From: Segetibacter aerophilus
Lineage (GTDB): Bacteria > Bacteroidota > Bacteroidia > Chitinophagales > Chitinophagaceae
Direction of reading: 5' to 3'
DNA length: 64,000 nucleotides
NCBI RefSeq assembly: GCF_007991655.1
Contig: NZ_BJYT01000014.1
Span: forward strand, 1 to 64,000
Position 1 is the stretch's first letter. Each line of letters begins with the position of its first letter. The translations under genes were made by a program, and so were the position numbers. The notes below the pieces were generated by a model. The model saw only the letters and a program-made list of their open reading frames with translations. It ran no database searches and had not been told where the DNA came from. Shown here piece after piece: positions 26,407 through 34,923 of this stretch.

Positions 26407-26811
26407 TTATTTCTTTAAAGCCATTATATACTTAACCATAGTCTTTGCATCATCTTTCGACAACTGAGGATGAGCGAGCATAGGAACTGTTCCCCAATTA
26501 CCAGCACCACCGGCAATTACTTTGTTAGCTAGTTTTTCGATCACCTCGTCTGAAGCAGGAGCATATTTTGCTGCAACAGCTTCATACGCAGGACCTGTCG
26601 CAGCTTCTTTTACTTTGTGACAAGTGAAGCAATCGCTTTTTGCTACTAATTCTAAGCCCTTTTGATAATCTTCACTTTTTGCTGCCGGAGCTGGTTCTTT
26701 GGCCACATCCTTTGCCTCGTCTTTACGGTCCTCTTTTGCCGGATTACTGTCATTGCTGCCGCAACTAATTACTACGCAGCTAAAAGAAAGAATTACGATT
26801 AACTTTTTCAT
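26407..26811 (-). CDS. Lipoprotein c-type cytochrome
   Basis: A 134-residue monoheme cytochrome. The lipobox VVISCGS puts a lipidated Cys at residue 17. A Lys/Asp/Ala-rich linker runs to about residue 45. Heme binding is at CFTCH (residues 61-65), with a probable distal ligand Met111 in TVPMLAHP. Class I cytochromes of this shape shuttle electrons at the membrane surface. Encoded 3 bases from the DUF1080 gene and near a GMC dehydrogenase, it is a plausible electron acceptor for sugar oxidation. Confidence 0.9.
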   Translation of the reverse strand: MKKLIVILSFSCVVISCGSNDSNPAKEDRKDEAKDVAKEPAPAAKSEDYQKGLELVAKSDCFTCHKVKEAATGPAYEAVAAKYAPASDEVIEKLANKVIAGGAGNWGTVPMLAHPQLSKDDAKTMVKYIMALKK

Positions 26812-26841
26812 GGTAAACTTTTAAATTAAAATTTTAAATTA

Positions 26842-27897
26842 TTATACTAGTCCTAGAATACTTTTATTTAGTTGGTCCTCATTATCAGCACCTGCGAAAT
26901 CGTCAAATGCTTTTTCGGTAACCCTGATAATATTATTATCTATAAATATTGCACCTTCTTTGGCTCCTTCTTCAGGATGCTTTAGCGCACACTCCCATTC
27001 CATTACTGCCCAGCCGTCATAGTCATAAGAGGTTAGTTTACTAAAGACGCCTTTAAAATCAACCTGTCCGTCTCCGAGCGAGCGGAACCTTCCTGCGCGC
27101 TTCACCCAACTTTGGTATCCACCATAAACGCCCTGTTTTCCTGTAGGATTAAACTCTGCGTCTTTTACATGAAACATTTTTATGCGCTCATGATAATAGT
27201 CGATATAAGTAAGGTAATCGAGGCATTGTAAAACAAAGTGCGAAGGATCGTATAACAGGCAAGCCCGCTTGTGATTGTTTACCTCTTGCAAAAACATCTC
27301 GTAGGTTTCGCCATCATGCAAATCCTCTCCGGGGTGTATTTCGTAACAAAGATCCACACCTGCTTCTTCATAAGCATCTAGTATCGGCAGCCATCTTTTA
27401 GCCAATTCTGCAAATCCCGCTTCTACTAGTCCTGCAGGTCGTTGAGGCCAGGGATATACAGTGTGCCAGAGGAGCGCACCGCTGAAAGTAGCGCTAGCTT
27501 TTAAGCCAAGATTTTGGGAGGCTTTTGCAGCAAACTTTACCTGTTGCGTGGCCCACTCTGTTCTTGCTTTTGGGTTGTTGCGAAATTGCTCAGGAGCAAA
27601 GGAATCGAACATAGCATCGTAAGCGGGGTTTACTGCTACTAACTGCCCTTGCAAGTGAGTAGATAGTTCAGTTATTTCTAACCCGCACTCATTGATTAGG
27701 CCTTTCAGTTCGTCTGCATATGTTTTGCTTTCTGCCGCTTTTTGTAAATCGATACAACGGGAGTCCCATGCAGGTAATTGTACTCCGACAAAGCCTAAAG
27801 CTTTTGCCCAGTGACAAATACTTTTTAGATCATTAAAGGGTGGCTTGTCACCCATAAATTGCGCGAGAAAAATACCAGGTCCTTTTATTGTTTTCAT
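26842..27897 (-). CDS. Sugar phosphate isomerase/epimerase-like TIM barrel (cytoplasmic)
   Basis: A 351-residue xylose-isomerase-like TIM barrel with no signal peptide. Candidate metal ligands are Glu in CYEIHPGEDLHDGE, Asp/His in LLYDPSHFVLQ, His/Asp in MFHVKDAEF and Glu in AVMEWECALKHP. The superfamily covers isomerases, epimerases, AP endonucleases and 3-keto-C-glycoside lyases, so the reaction cannot be fixed. It is the first gene of the leftward set with cytochrome c and DUF1080. Its promoter appears to overlap a dispersed repeat copy. Confidence 0.88.
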   Translation of the reverse strand: MKTIKGPGIFLAQFMGDKPPFNDLKSICHWAKALGFVGVQLPAWDSRCIDLQKAAESKTYADELKGLINECGLEITELSTHLQGQLVAVNPAYDAMFDSFAPEQFRNNPKARTEWATQQVKFAAKASQNLGLKASATFSGALLWHTVYPWPQRPAGLVEAGFAELAKRWLPILDAYEEAGVDLCYEIHPGEDLHDGETYEMFLQEVNNHKRACLLYDPSHFVLQCLDYLTYIDYYHERIKMFHVKDAEFNPTGKQGVYGGYQSWVKRAGRFRSLGDGQVDFKGVFSKLTSYDYDGWAVMEWECALKHPEEGAKEGAIFIDNNIIRVTEKAFDDFAGADNEDQLNKSILGLV

Positions 27898-27977
27898 ATT
27901 GAAGCGTTGCGTTTGGTCTTGAATTGTTTATAAAAATTCGCCTGTAAAAATAAGAACTGAGCAAGTTGATAGTAGTG

Positions 27978-28005
27978 CAAAAGTACAAGTGAGTGACACA
28001 ACAAA
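27978..28005 (-). promoter_or_regulatory. Possible promoter overlapping repeat copy B
   Basis: On the minus strand TTTG (28005-28002), 16 bases, then TACTTTTG (27985-27978), an exact TAnnTTTG. The spacer is the repeat itself. It would start transcription about 74 nt before the isomerase ATG at 27897. The spacer is 1-3 bases shorter than typical. Confidence 0.45.
27983..28004 (+). repeat. Dispersed intergenic repeat, copy B
   Basis: GTACAAGTGAGTGACACAAC then AA; identical to copies C, D and G over this length. It lies in a divergent promoter region. Confidence 0.8.
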
Positions 28006-28511
28006 AGCACATTAAAAATTGTAAGCTCGTTACTTACTATTCTATCCCTTGTCAAAAAAATCCAATCATCACTTCTTCCCCCAACTATCTTAAATAACCG
28101 TACCATTTAACCTCTGACTTCTACAAATATAAAGAGCTATAAAAGTAAAATCAGGAGGCATTTTATCATAACTCGTTGCTGCAAGGTTTCAACATTTTTT
28201 TGTTCGGTTTCCCTAAATGCTTAAACCTCCAAAGCATTGTCAACACTCCATTATAAACAAAGCACTTTAGCGGTTCTACTTTTTATGTGCTAAAATGCTC
28301 CATAGTAGGAACTTCAAATTTAACTCGAATCTTATATAAACCTTTTTAGATGCCATGATAAAATTATTAAGCCAAAAGCAAAACCTATTTCTTTAAGTGC
28401 TACATTTATTTTCTACAACTTCATCACTACAAATAGGTTATTTACGCGCTCTGTGTTTGTGGACCCAGATGTTGTTTTAGCAAAAAACTTCTCACTAAAA
28501 ACAACTGCCTA

Positions 28512-29759
28512 ATGAACTCTGCGATTCGCTTCAGACTTTCCTTTATGATGTTCCTAAACTTTTTTGTTTGGGGTGGATGGTATGTAACCATGGGCACTTA
28601 TCTTAAATCAATTCCCGGTATCACCGATGTGCAAGTCGGTATCGCTTATGGAACACAATCTTTGGGAGCCATAATCGCTCCCTTTATTATTGGTTTGATT
28701 GCTGACCGTTATTTTGCTGCCCAAAAAATACTGGGCGTTTTACATCTTTTGGGAGCTGCCATTTTGTATTATATCTCAACGATAAGTAGCTTCTCGGCTT
28801 TTTATCCGGCGTTGCTTATTTACATGATTCTTTTTATGCCAACACTGGCGCTGGTAAACGCTGTATCATTCAAGCAGATTGACAATCCTGAAAAAGATTT
28901 TGCAAACATTCGGGTATGGGGAACTGTTGGATGGATTGTCGCTGGTCTTATCATTGCCTGGTTAGCGTGGGAGCAAAAAAATACGCTGATCAACACCTTC
29001 CGTTTATCGGCCATCGTATCATTAGTAATGGGATTATTCAGCTTTACGCTGCCAAATACTCCACCACCAAAAGCGGGTACTAAAACAACTTTTCGTGAAA
29101 TTATTGGCCTTGATGCAATAGGCTTATTGAAAGATAAAAACTTCCTGATCTTCTTTTTGGCCTCTTTACTCATTTGTATTCCGCTTGCTTTCTATTACCA
29201 GGAAACAAACATTTACCTGAATGAAATAAAAGTAGAAGGGGCTGCAGGTAAGATGACCTACGGTCAGATGTCTGAGTTACTCTTCCTGTTTTTGATGCCG
29301 TTATTTTTTATAAGGTTAGGCGTAAAAAAAATGTTGTTGATAGGGATGATTGCATGGGCTTTACGGTATTTCCTTTTTGCTTACGGAGATACAGGATCAG
29401 GCATGTGGATGTTATACGCAGGGATAATTCTTCATGGGATTTGTTATGATTTCTTCTTTGTTACCGGCCAGGTATATACAAACGATGTAGCAGGCGAAAA
29501 AATACGTTCGTCTGCACAGGGAATGATTACCCTTGCAACGTACGGAGTAGGTATGCTAATCGGTTTTTGGATAGCCGGATTAGTGGCCGAAAAATATACA
29601 GTTCCCGGAGGTCATTTATGGAAAAGTATATGGCTCGTTCCGGCATTTATTTCTATCGTGGTATTCCTGATGTATGCATTTCTGTTTAAGGAAGTTAAAA
29701 AGAAGCCGATTTCGGAAGGTGAAGCAGAAAAAGGTTTGGCAACGAGTCCTGTAACATAA
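28512..29759 (+). CDS. MFS transporter, NupG-like nucleoside/sugar:H+ symporter
   Basis: A 415-residue inner-membrane protein with about 12 hydrophobic helices, starting RFRLSFMMFLNFFVWGGWYVTMGTYLK. The FFVWGGWYVT start, PFIIGLIADRYFAAQKIL and GICYDFFFVTGQVYTND resemble the nucleoside:H+ symporter (NHS/NupG) branch of MFS found in Bacteroidota. In this neighbourhood it may import a nucleoside or the sugar product of the oxidation pathway. It heads the rightward gene set, with about 90 bases to the next gene. Confidence 0.88.
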   Translation: MNSAIRFRLSFMMFLNFFVWGGWYVTMGTYLKSIPGITDVQVGIAYGTQSLGAIIAPFIIGLIADRYFAAQKILGVLHLLGAAILYYISTISSFSAFYPALLIYMILFMPTLALVNAVSFKQIDNPEKDFANIRVWGTVGWIVAGLIIAWLAWEQKNTLINTFRLSAIVSLVMGLFSFTLPNTPPPKAGTKTTFREIIGLDAIGLLKDKNFLIFFLASLLICIPLAFYYQETNIYLNEIKVEGAAGKMTYGQMSELLFLFLMPLFFIRLGVKKMLLIGMIAWALRYFLFAYGDTGSGMWMLYAGIILHGICYDFFFVTGQVYTNDVAGEKIRSSAQGMITLATYGVGMLIGFWIAGLVAEKYTVPGGHLWKSIWLVPAFISIVVFLMYAFLFKEVKKKPISEGEAEKGLATSPVT

Positions 29760-29851
29760 GAGGGGCTTTTATCAATAAACAAAAAACGAGGCAAATTGTC
29801 TTAATACTAACCTCACTTTTAACGATCAACACTATCAGTAAAACAAAAACG

Positions 29852-30616
29852 TTGAGAGGAAACATACATCATTCTGTTTGTCGCTGGACCTACGAGTTTA
29901 TCCCTTTAGATGAACTGTGTATGAGGGTAAAAGAAATCGGCTTTGCTGCTATTGACCTTGTAGGACCCAAAGATTGGCCAACGCTAAAGAAATATGCTGT
30001 TTACTCTTCCATGTGTAACGGTGCAGAAATAAGTTTAACTGAGGGATGGAATGATCCACAATTTCATTCGACTTTAATAAAAAACTATACAGAACATATA
30101 AACCTTGTAGCGGATGCGGGGTATAGAAATCTGATTTGCTTTAGCGGTAACCGAAGAGGAATGGCTGATGAAATTGGATTGAGAAATTGTGCTGAAGGTT
30201 TACAGAAAATTTTATCAATTGCTGAAAAAAAAGGTGTTGTTATTTTCATGGAATTGTTGAACAGCAGGATTGACCACCCGGATTATATGTGCGACAAAAC
30301 ATCTTGGGGGATTGAGCTTTGCAGAAGATTGAATTCGGAAAACTTTAAGCTACTGTATGATATCTATCACATGCAAATTGACGAAGGAGACGTCATAAGA
30401 ACTATAAGAGAAAATCACCAGTATTTCGGCCATTACCATACAGGCGGTGTTCCCGGCAGAAACGAAATTGATGACCAGCAGGAATTAAATTACCCGGCTA
30501 TACTAAGAGCGATAAAAGAAACAGGATTTAACGACTACGTCGCCCAGGAGTTCATTCCGGCTAAATCAGACAAAATAGCGTCCCTGAGAGAGGCAATAAA
30601 AATTTGTGATGTCTGA
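29852..30616 (+). CDS. Hydroxypyruvate-isomerase-like TIM barrel, start uncertain
   Basis: A 254-residue protein from a TTG at 29852. The barrel core is clear: HSVCRWTYEFIPLDELC, IDLVGPKDWPTLKK, SSMCNGAEISLTEGWNDP, FSGNRRGMADE, MELLNSRIDHPDYMCD, LLYDIYHMQIDEGD and HYHTGGVPGRNEIDD. This is the hydroxypyruvate isomerase (Hyi) branch. The frame stays open upstream to the permease end, and from an ATC codon at 29771 reads INKQKTRQIVLILTSLLTIN, a signal-peptide-like segment preceded by AGAGGGG. So a mutated start of a secreted form is possible. Two downstream neighbours are exported, which would fit. Confidence 0.85.
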   Translation: MRGNIHHSVCRWTYEFIPLDELCMRVKEIGFAAIDLVGPKDWPTLKKYAVYSSMCNGAEISLTEGWNDPQFHSTLIKNYTEHINLVADAGYRNLICFSGNRRGMADEIGLRNCAEGLQKILSIAEKKGVVIFMELLNSRIDHPDYMCDKTSWGIELCRRLNSENFKLLYDIYHMQIDEGDVIRTIRENHQYFGHYHTGGVPGRNEIDDQQELNYPAILRAIKETGFNDYVAQEFIPAKSDKIASLREAIKICDV

Positions 30617-30702
30617 AGTGAATAACCTTTAATTTTATGTCGCTTATTTCAACCCGTTTAACATCTCTTCTATATTATAAATTCTAACAATTAACGATTG
30701 CT

Positions 30703-32388
30703 ATGGCAAACAACACTTACGACGCTATTGTAGTAGGCTCTGGTATCAGTGGAGGCTGGGCTGCAAAAGAGCTTACCGAAAAAGGCCTCAAGGTTTTGAT
30801 GCTCGAACGTGGCCACCACATTGAGCATGTGAAAGATTATGCGGAGACTAACAAGCCTTCCTGGGAGTATCCGCATCGCGGTGGAAGGACGCAGAAAATG
30901 ATTGACGAATACCCTGTATTGAAAAGAGATTACCCCTTAAATGAACGAAATCTTTCATTTTGGGCAGTTGATAAAGACAGCCCGTACGTTGAGAAAAAAC
31001 CCTTTGGATGGTTTCGCGGTTATCATACCGGTGGCCGTTCTCTAATGTGGGGAAGACAAAGTTATCGTCTCAGCGATCTTGACTTTGAAGCAAATGCAAA
31101 AGACGGGATTGCTGTTGATTGGCCTATCCGTTATAAAGACATAGAGCCATGGTATACGTACGCTGAAAAATTTGCAGGCATCAGCGGTTCAAAGGAAGGA
31201 TTGCCACATTTACCAGACGGTCATTACCTCCCTCCAATGGATATGAATATTGTGGAGCAGACTGTCGCGTCGCGCATAAAGGAGCATTATAATAATAAAA
31301 GAACGATGTTCATTGGTCGCACGGCCAATCTTACACAGACAATTCCAGGCCGCCCATCCCCTTGCCAGTATAGAAATATCTGCTCCAACGGATGCCCATT
31401 CGGGGGGTACTTCAGTACACAGTCATCTACTTTACCTGCTGCTAATGCAACAGGCAATTTAACCTTACGTACTTTTTCGATCGTCACAGATATCATCTAC
31501 GATAAGAATACGAAAAAAGCTAAAGGTGTAAGAGTGTTAGATGCACGGACTAATGAAGCGCTTGAGTTTAACAGCAAAATTGTCTTCCTGTGTGCTTCTA
31601 CTTTTAACTCTACAGCAATCCTCATGAGATCTGCCACTGACATTTGGCCTGATGGATTAGGAAGTAGTTCAGGAGAGTTGGGGCACAATGTTATGGACCA
31701 TCACCTAAAGTTGGGGGCGAGCGGAGACATGGAAGGCTTTGACGATAAATACTATTCAGGGTTCAGACCGAATGGCATTTACATTCCGCGCTTCCGCAAT
31801 TTACCCGGCGATGAAAAACGAAATTACCTGCGGGGATTTGGATACCAGGGATCAGGTAGCCGCCAAAACTGGTCAAGACAAGTGGCTGAATTAAGTATAG
31901 GCGCTGATCTAAAAGAAGCATTGAGTGAACCGGGCAAGTGGACTATGGGAATCGGTGGATTTGGTGAAATGTTGCCTTATCACGAAAATAAGATTACCAT
32001 CTCAAAAGATACAAAGGACAAATGGGGCATCCCCGTTCTCGAGTTTGATGTTGAATTCAAAGAGAATGAACTAAACATGCGGAAAGACATGGTTGCTGAT
32101 GCAGTTGAAATGCTTACAGTTGCGGGTGTCAAAAATGTAAAAGGTCAGGACCAGGGCTGCGAGCCAGGTTGGGGTATACATGAGATGGGTACGGCAAGAA
32201 TGGGTAGAGATCCTAAGACTTCGGTGCTAAACAGCAACAACCAGGTATGGGATTGCCAGAATGTATTTGTAACAGACGGATCGTTTATGACTTCCGCATC
32301 TTGTGTAAATCCATCTCTAACTTATATGGCAATGACAGCACGGGCCGCTGATTTCGCAGTGAAGGAATTAAAAAAAGGAAATATCTAA
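30703..32388 (+). CDS. GMC oxidoreductase, FAD-dependent sugar/glycoside dehydrogenase subunit
   Basis: A 561-residue flavoprotein. FAD-binding VVGSGISGGWAAKEL near the N-terminus, GYHTGGRSLMWGRQSYR, and the C-terminal GMC motif with His493 (GIHEMGTARMG) and Asn536 (CVNPSLTYMAM). Cys221, Cys227 and Cys231 (CQYRNICSNGC, C-x5-C-x3-C) resemble the Fe-S site of bacterial FAD glucose and fructose dehydrogenase catalytic subunits. It has no signal peptide. The next gene encodes a Tat-signal subunit 3, which in such dehydrogenases carries the catalytic subunit across the membrane. It probably oxidises a sugar or glycoside and passes electrons to a cytochrome c. Confidence 0.92.
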   Translation: MANNTYDAIVVGSGISGGWAAKELTEKGLKVLMLERGHHIEHVKDYAETNKPSWEYPHRGGRTQKMIDEYPVLKRDYPLNERNLSFWAVDKDSPYVEKKPFGWFRGYHTGGRSLMWGRQSYRLSDLDFEANAKDGIAVDWPIRYKDIEPWYTYAEKFAGISGSKEGLPHLPDGHYLPPMDMNIVEQTVASRIKEHYNNKRTMFIGRTANLTQTIPGRPSPCQYRNICSNGCPFGGYFSTQSSTLPAANATGNLTLRTFSIVTDIIYDKNTKKAKGVRVLDARTNEALEFNSKIVFLCASTFNSTAILMRSATDIWPDGLGSSSGELGHNVMDHHLKLGASGDMEGFDDKYYSGFRPNGIYIPRFRNLPGDEKRNYLRGFGYQGSGSRQNWSRQVAELSIGADLKEALSEPGKWTMGIGGFGEMLPYHENKITISKDTKDKWGIPVLEFDVEFKENELNMRKDMVADAVEMLTVAGVKNVKGQDQGCEPGWGIHEMGTARMGRDPKTSVLNSNNQVWDCQNVFVTDGSFMTSASCVNPSLTYMAMTARAADFAVKELKKGNI

Positions 32389-32464
32389 ATTCTGGTTTGT
32401 CGCTGTAGCCCGAAGAGCATGATAGCAGTAAACTTCAGACAATTATTTTTTAAACTTTTTCAAC

Positions 32465-33106
32465 ATGAACAGACGTGAACTATTAAAAATGGTCGCAGCC
32501 GCTACTGGCTCGGTCATGATTGGTGGAGAATTTTTATTGTCAGGATGTAAAGGAAACCCTGATTCTGCACCGGTGCCGTTTACAGAAGAAAGTATAGCTT
32601 ATTTAGATGAGATAGCTGAAACGATCATACCACAAACTACCACAGCCGGTGCTAAGGCTGCTGGCGTAGGAAGGTTTATGACAGTGATGGTGAACGACTG
32701 TTACACCAAAGAGGACCAGGAAATATTTCATAAAGGATTGAACATTCTCGATGATGCTTGCGATAAAATGCATGGAGTTGGCTTTATGAAAGCTACACCT
32801 AAACAGCGCAAGCAATTACTGATTGCTGTAGATAAGGAAACGAAAGATTATGTGAAAAAGCAGGCAGACGCTGTGAATGTACAAGGACAAAAGGAGAAGC
32901 AAGGACAAGAGAGAAATACAAATGACTTCAAAAAGCAGGCGTTGCCTAACCACTATTTTCAGCAATTGAAGCAGTTAGCCATTTTTGGTTATTTCACTTC
33001 AGAGAAAGGCAGAACTGAATCTTTACGTTATACCCCTGTACCGGGAAAGTTTGAGGGAGTTATCGATTACAAAAAAGGAGATAAAGCTTTTGCAGGTTTA
33101 ACCTAA
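32465..33106 (+). CDS. Gluconate 2-dehydrogenase subunit 3 family protein (first copy)
   Basis: A 213-residue protein with a Tat-like and lipoprotein start (MNRRELLKMVAAATGSVMIG, lipobox LLSGC near residue 28). It contains family segments YLDEIAETIIPQTTTAGAKAAGVG, MVNDCY and IFGYFTSEKGRTESLRY. Compared with the second copy it has about 25 extra residues, rich in Lys/Gln (around 138-162). It lies 76 bases after the GMC gene, so it is the likely Tat escort and partner of that subunit. Confidence 0.92.
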   Translation: MNRRELLKMVAAATGSVMIGGEFLLSGCKGNPDSAPVPFTEESIAYLDEIAETIIPQTTTAGAKAAGVGRFMTVMVNDCYTKEDQEIFHKGLNILDDACDKMHGVGFMKATPKQRKQLLIAVDKETKDYVKKQADAVNVQGQKEKQGQERNTNDFKKQALPNHYFQQLKQLAIFGYFTSEKGRTESLRYTPVPGKFEGVIDYKKGDKAFAGLT

Positions 33107-33179
33107 CCTGGTTCCATTTCCTACTTTATACAATAAAATGATTTTAAAACAGAAAGTTTACCTGTAAAAGAGTTACAAA

Positions 33180-34649
33180 ATGATGAACGAGAAAGACAAA
33201 AATCTGCCGGATAATTCAAGGAGAGATTTCCTTAAGAACACTGCACTTGCTGTAGCCGGCTTTATGATTGTTCCCCGGCATGTACTAGGCGGAAGAGGTT
33301 TTGTTGCGCCAAGCGACCGTCTGACGATTGCAAGCATAGGTGTTGGTGGAAAAGGTGAAAGTGATATTGCTAACTTTTTCAAAAGCGGCAAGGCCGACAT
33401 TGCTTACCTCTGCGACGTAGACGAAAAGCGAGCTGCAAAAACAGTGGGTAACTTCCCTAAAGCAAAAGTGTATAAAGACTGGCGTCAGATGCTTGATAAA
33501 GAATCAAAAAACTTTGATGCTGTTTCAGTTTCCACTCCAGATCACAACCACGCTGTTGCTGCACTTGGTGCTATGCAACTTGGCAAGCACGTGTATGTAC
33601 AAAAACCCTTGACGCACGATTTGTATGAAGCTCGTGTGCTTACCAACGCTGCCAAGAAGTATAAGGTGGTAACCCAGATGGGAAACCAGGGCGCGTCGAA
33701 TGATGGCGTACGGCAAATGATGGAATGGTATGATGACGGAATAATTGGAAATGTTCATACCATCTATTCCTGGACGAACCGACCTGTGTGGCCGCAAGGC
33801 ATTCCCTGGTCAACGAATAAAGCAGAAGTTCCTAAAACATTAGATTGGGATCTTTGGTTAGGTACCGCTCCGCAAAAAGATTACGTTGAAAAACTTGTTC
33901 CGTTTAACTGGCGCGGCTGGTGGGACTATGGTACCGGCGCACTGGGAGATATGGGTTGCCATCTTTTAGAGGCCCCTTTCCGTGTGTTAGATCTTCAATA
34001 TGTTTCTGATGTTCAGGCTAGCGTGGGTACTGTTTATGTTGACGAGTTTAAACAAGGGTATTTTCCTGAAAGCGTTCCGCCTTCAAGTCACGTTACCATG
34101 ACCTTCCCTAAGACAAACAAAACAAAGGGACCGGTAGTGGTTCATTGGATGGATGGTGGTATTCAACCTGAAAGACCTGAAGAACTAGGACCCAATGAAA
34201 TGTTTGGCGACGGTGGTAACGGTACATTATTTATTGGCACCAAAGGCAAAATGATGTGTAGCACTTACGGTGCAAACGCAAGACTGTTGCCTTTATCAAA
34301 AAACGAGCAGGTTAAGGTAAAACAAAAATATGCTCGTGTACCGGGCCAGGCAGAGGGGCACTATGCTCAGTGGGTTGAAGGGTGTATTGCGGGCTATGGC
34401 AAAACACAATTAAGCTCTCCTTTTGAGATTGCAGGACCTCTTACTGAAGCTTTATGTATGGCAAACCTTGCCATTAGGGGATATGATATTCGTAAACCAA
34501 GAACTACCGGTACAGGCTTCACTTATCCTGGTCGTTATGTGAAATTGCTTTGGGATAACCAGAATATGAAGGTGACCAACTTCGACGACGTAAACCAGTT
34601 TGTTCGTAGAAAGTACCGCGACGGTTTTGGAGTAGGTGAGTTGGTGTAA
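33180..34649 (+). CDS. Gfo/Idh/MocA family oxidoreductase with Tat signal
   Basis: A 489-residue protein. The Tat signal NSRRDFLKNTALAVAGFMIV is followed by a Rossmann fold (TIASIGVGGKGESDIANFF, AYLCDVDEKRAAKTVGNF), SVSTPDHNHAVAALGAMQLGKHVYVQKPL with the conserved KP, and a C-terminal dimerisation/substrate domain (RGWWDYGTGALGDMGCHLLEAPF). Exported Gfo/Idh/MocA proteins are common in Bacteroidota sugar clusters and likely keep a bound NAD(H). It may interconvert hydroxyl and keto groups of a sugar. First ATG at 33180; the second Met (33183) is equally possible. Confidence 0.92.
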   Translation: MMNEKDKNLPDNSRRDFLKNTALAVAGFMIVPRHVLGGRGFVAPSDRLTIASIGVGGKGESDIANFFKSGKADIAYLCDVDEKRAAKTVGNFPKAKVYKDWRQMLDKESKNFDAVSVSTPDHNHAVAALGAMQLGKHVYVQKPLTHDLYEARVLTNAAKKYKVVTQMGNQGASNDGVRQMMEWYDDGIIGNVHTIYSWTNRPVWPQGIPWSTNKAEVPKTLDWDLWLGTAPQKDYVEKLVPFNWRGWWDYGTGALGDMGCHLLEAPFRVLDLQYVSDVQASVGTVYVDEFKQGYFPESVPPSSHVTMTFPKTNKTKGPVVVHWMDGGIQPERPEELGPNEMFGDGGNGTLFIGTKGKMMCSTYGANARLLPLSKNEQVKVKQKYARVPGQAEGHYAQWVEGCIAGYGKTQLSSPFEIAGPLTEALCMANLAIRGYDIRKPRTTGTGFTYPGRYVKLLWDNQNMKVTNFDDVNQFVRRKYRDGFGVGELV

Positions 34650-34663
34650 AAAGAGCGGGAGAA

Positions 34664-34715
34664 ATTGCTGGTAGCCGGTTACTTACTAGTTGCCGGTTAC
34701 TAGTTTCTGGTTTTT
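34664..34715 (+). repeat. Short degenerate tandem repeat (GCCGGTTACT units)
   Basis: About two and a half imperfect copies of a unit near 19 bases: TAGCCGGTTACTTACTAG, TTGCCGGTTACTAG, then TTTCTGGTTT. It lies just after the Gfo/Idh/MocA stop, upstream of repeat copy C. Confidence 0.5.
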
Positions 34716-34767
34716 TAGGCTTGTTTCAACTATGCATTTATCACAGTTTGCTGAATAGAATAATACG

Positions 34768-34791
34768 GTACAAGTGAGTGACACAACAATG
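34768..34791 (+). repeat. Dispersed intergenic repeat, copy C
   Basis: GTACAAGTGAGTGACACAAC then AATG, between two rightward genes. Its left flank (GAATAGAATAATACG) resembles that of a half-copy at 40460-40478. Confidence 0.8.
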
Positions 34792-34923
34792 TTGAATGAA
34801 GAACAGAAGTTGGTTACAAAAAATACTTGTTTTCGGCACTTTATGCCAAAAAGTTAGAAACCGGAAGATTACACACGGAAGCGTATTTCCAAAACAACCT
34901 TATCAATAAATCGACTTTCAATT

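Larger units (their letters stand above)
27898..28511. other. Divergent promoter region of the glycoside-oxidation cluster
   Basis: It separates the leftward isomerase set from the rightward permease set. It holds dispersed repeat copy B and a -7 box that overlaps it. The rest is AT-rich without a credible gene. TGTGTTTG near 28451-28458 is one mismatch from TAnnTTTG and could serve the permease operon. Confidence 0.5.

Noticed and set aside
27894-28106. 70-codon frame on the minus strand in the divergent gap
   Set aside because: It overlaps the isomerase start, spans repeat copy B and a promoter box, and has no family-like sequence.
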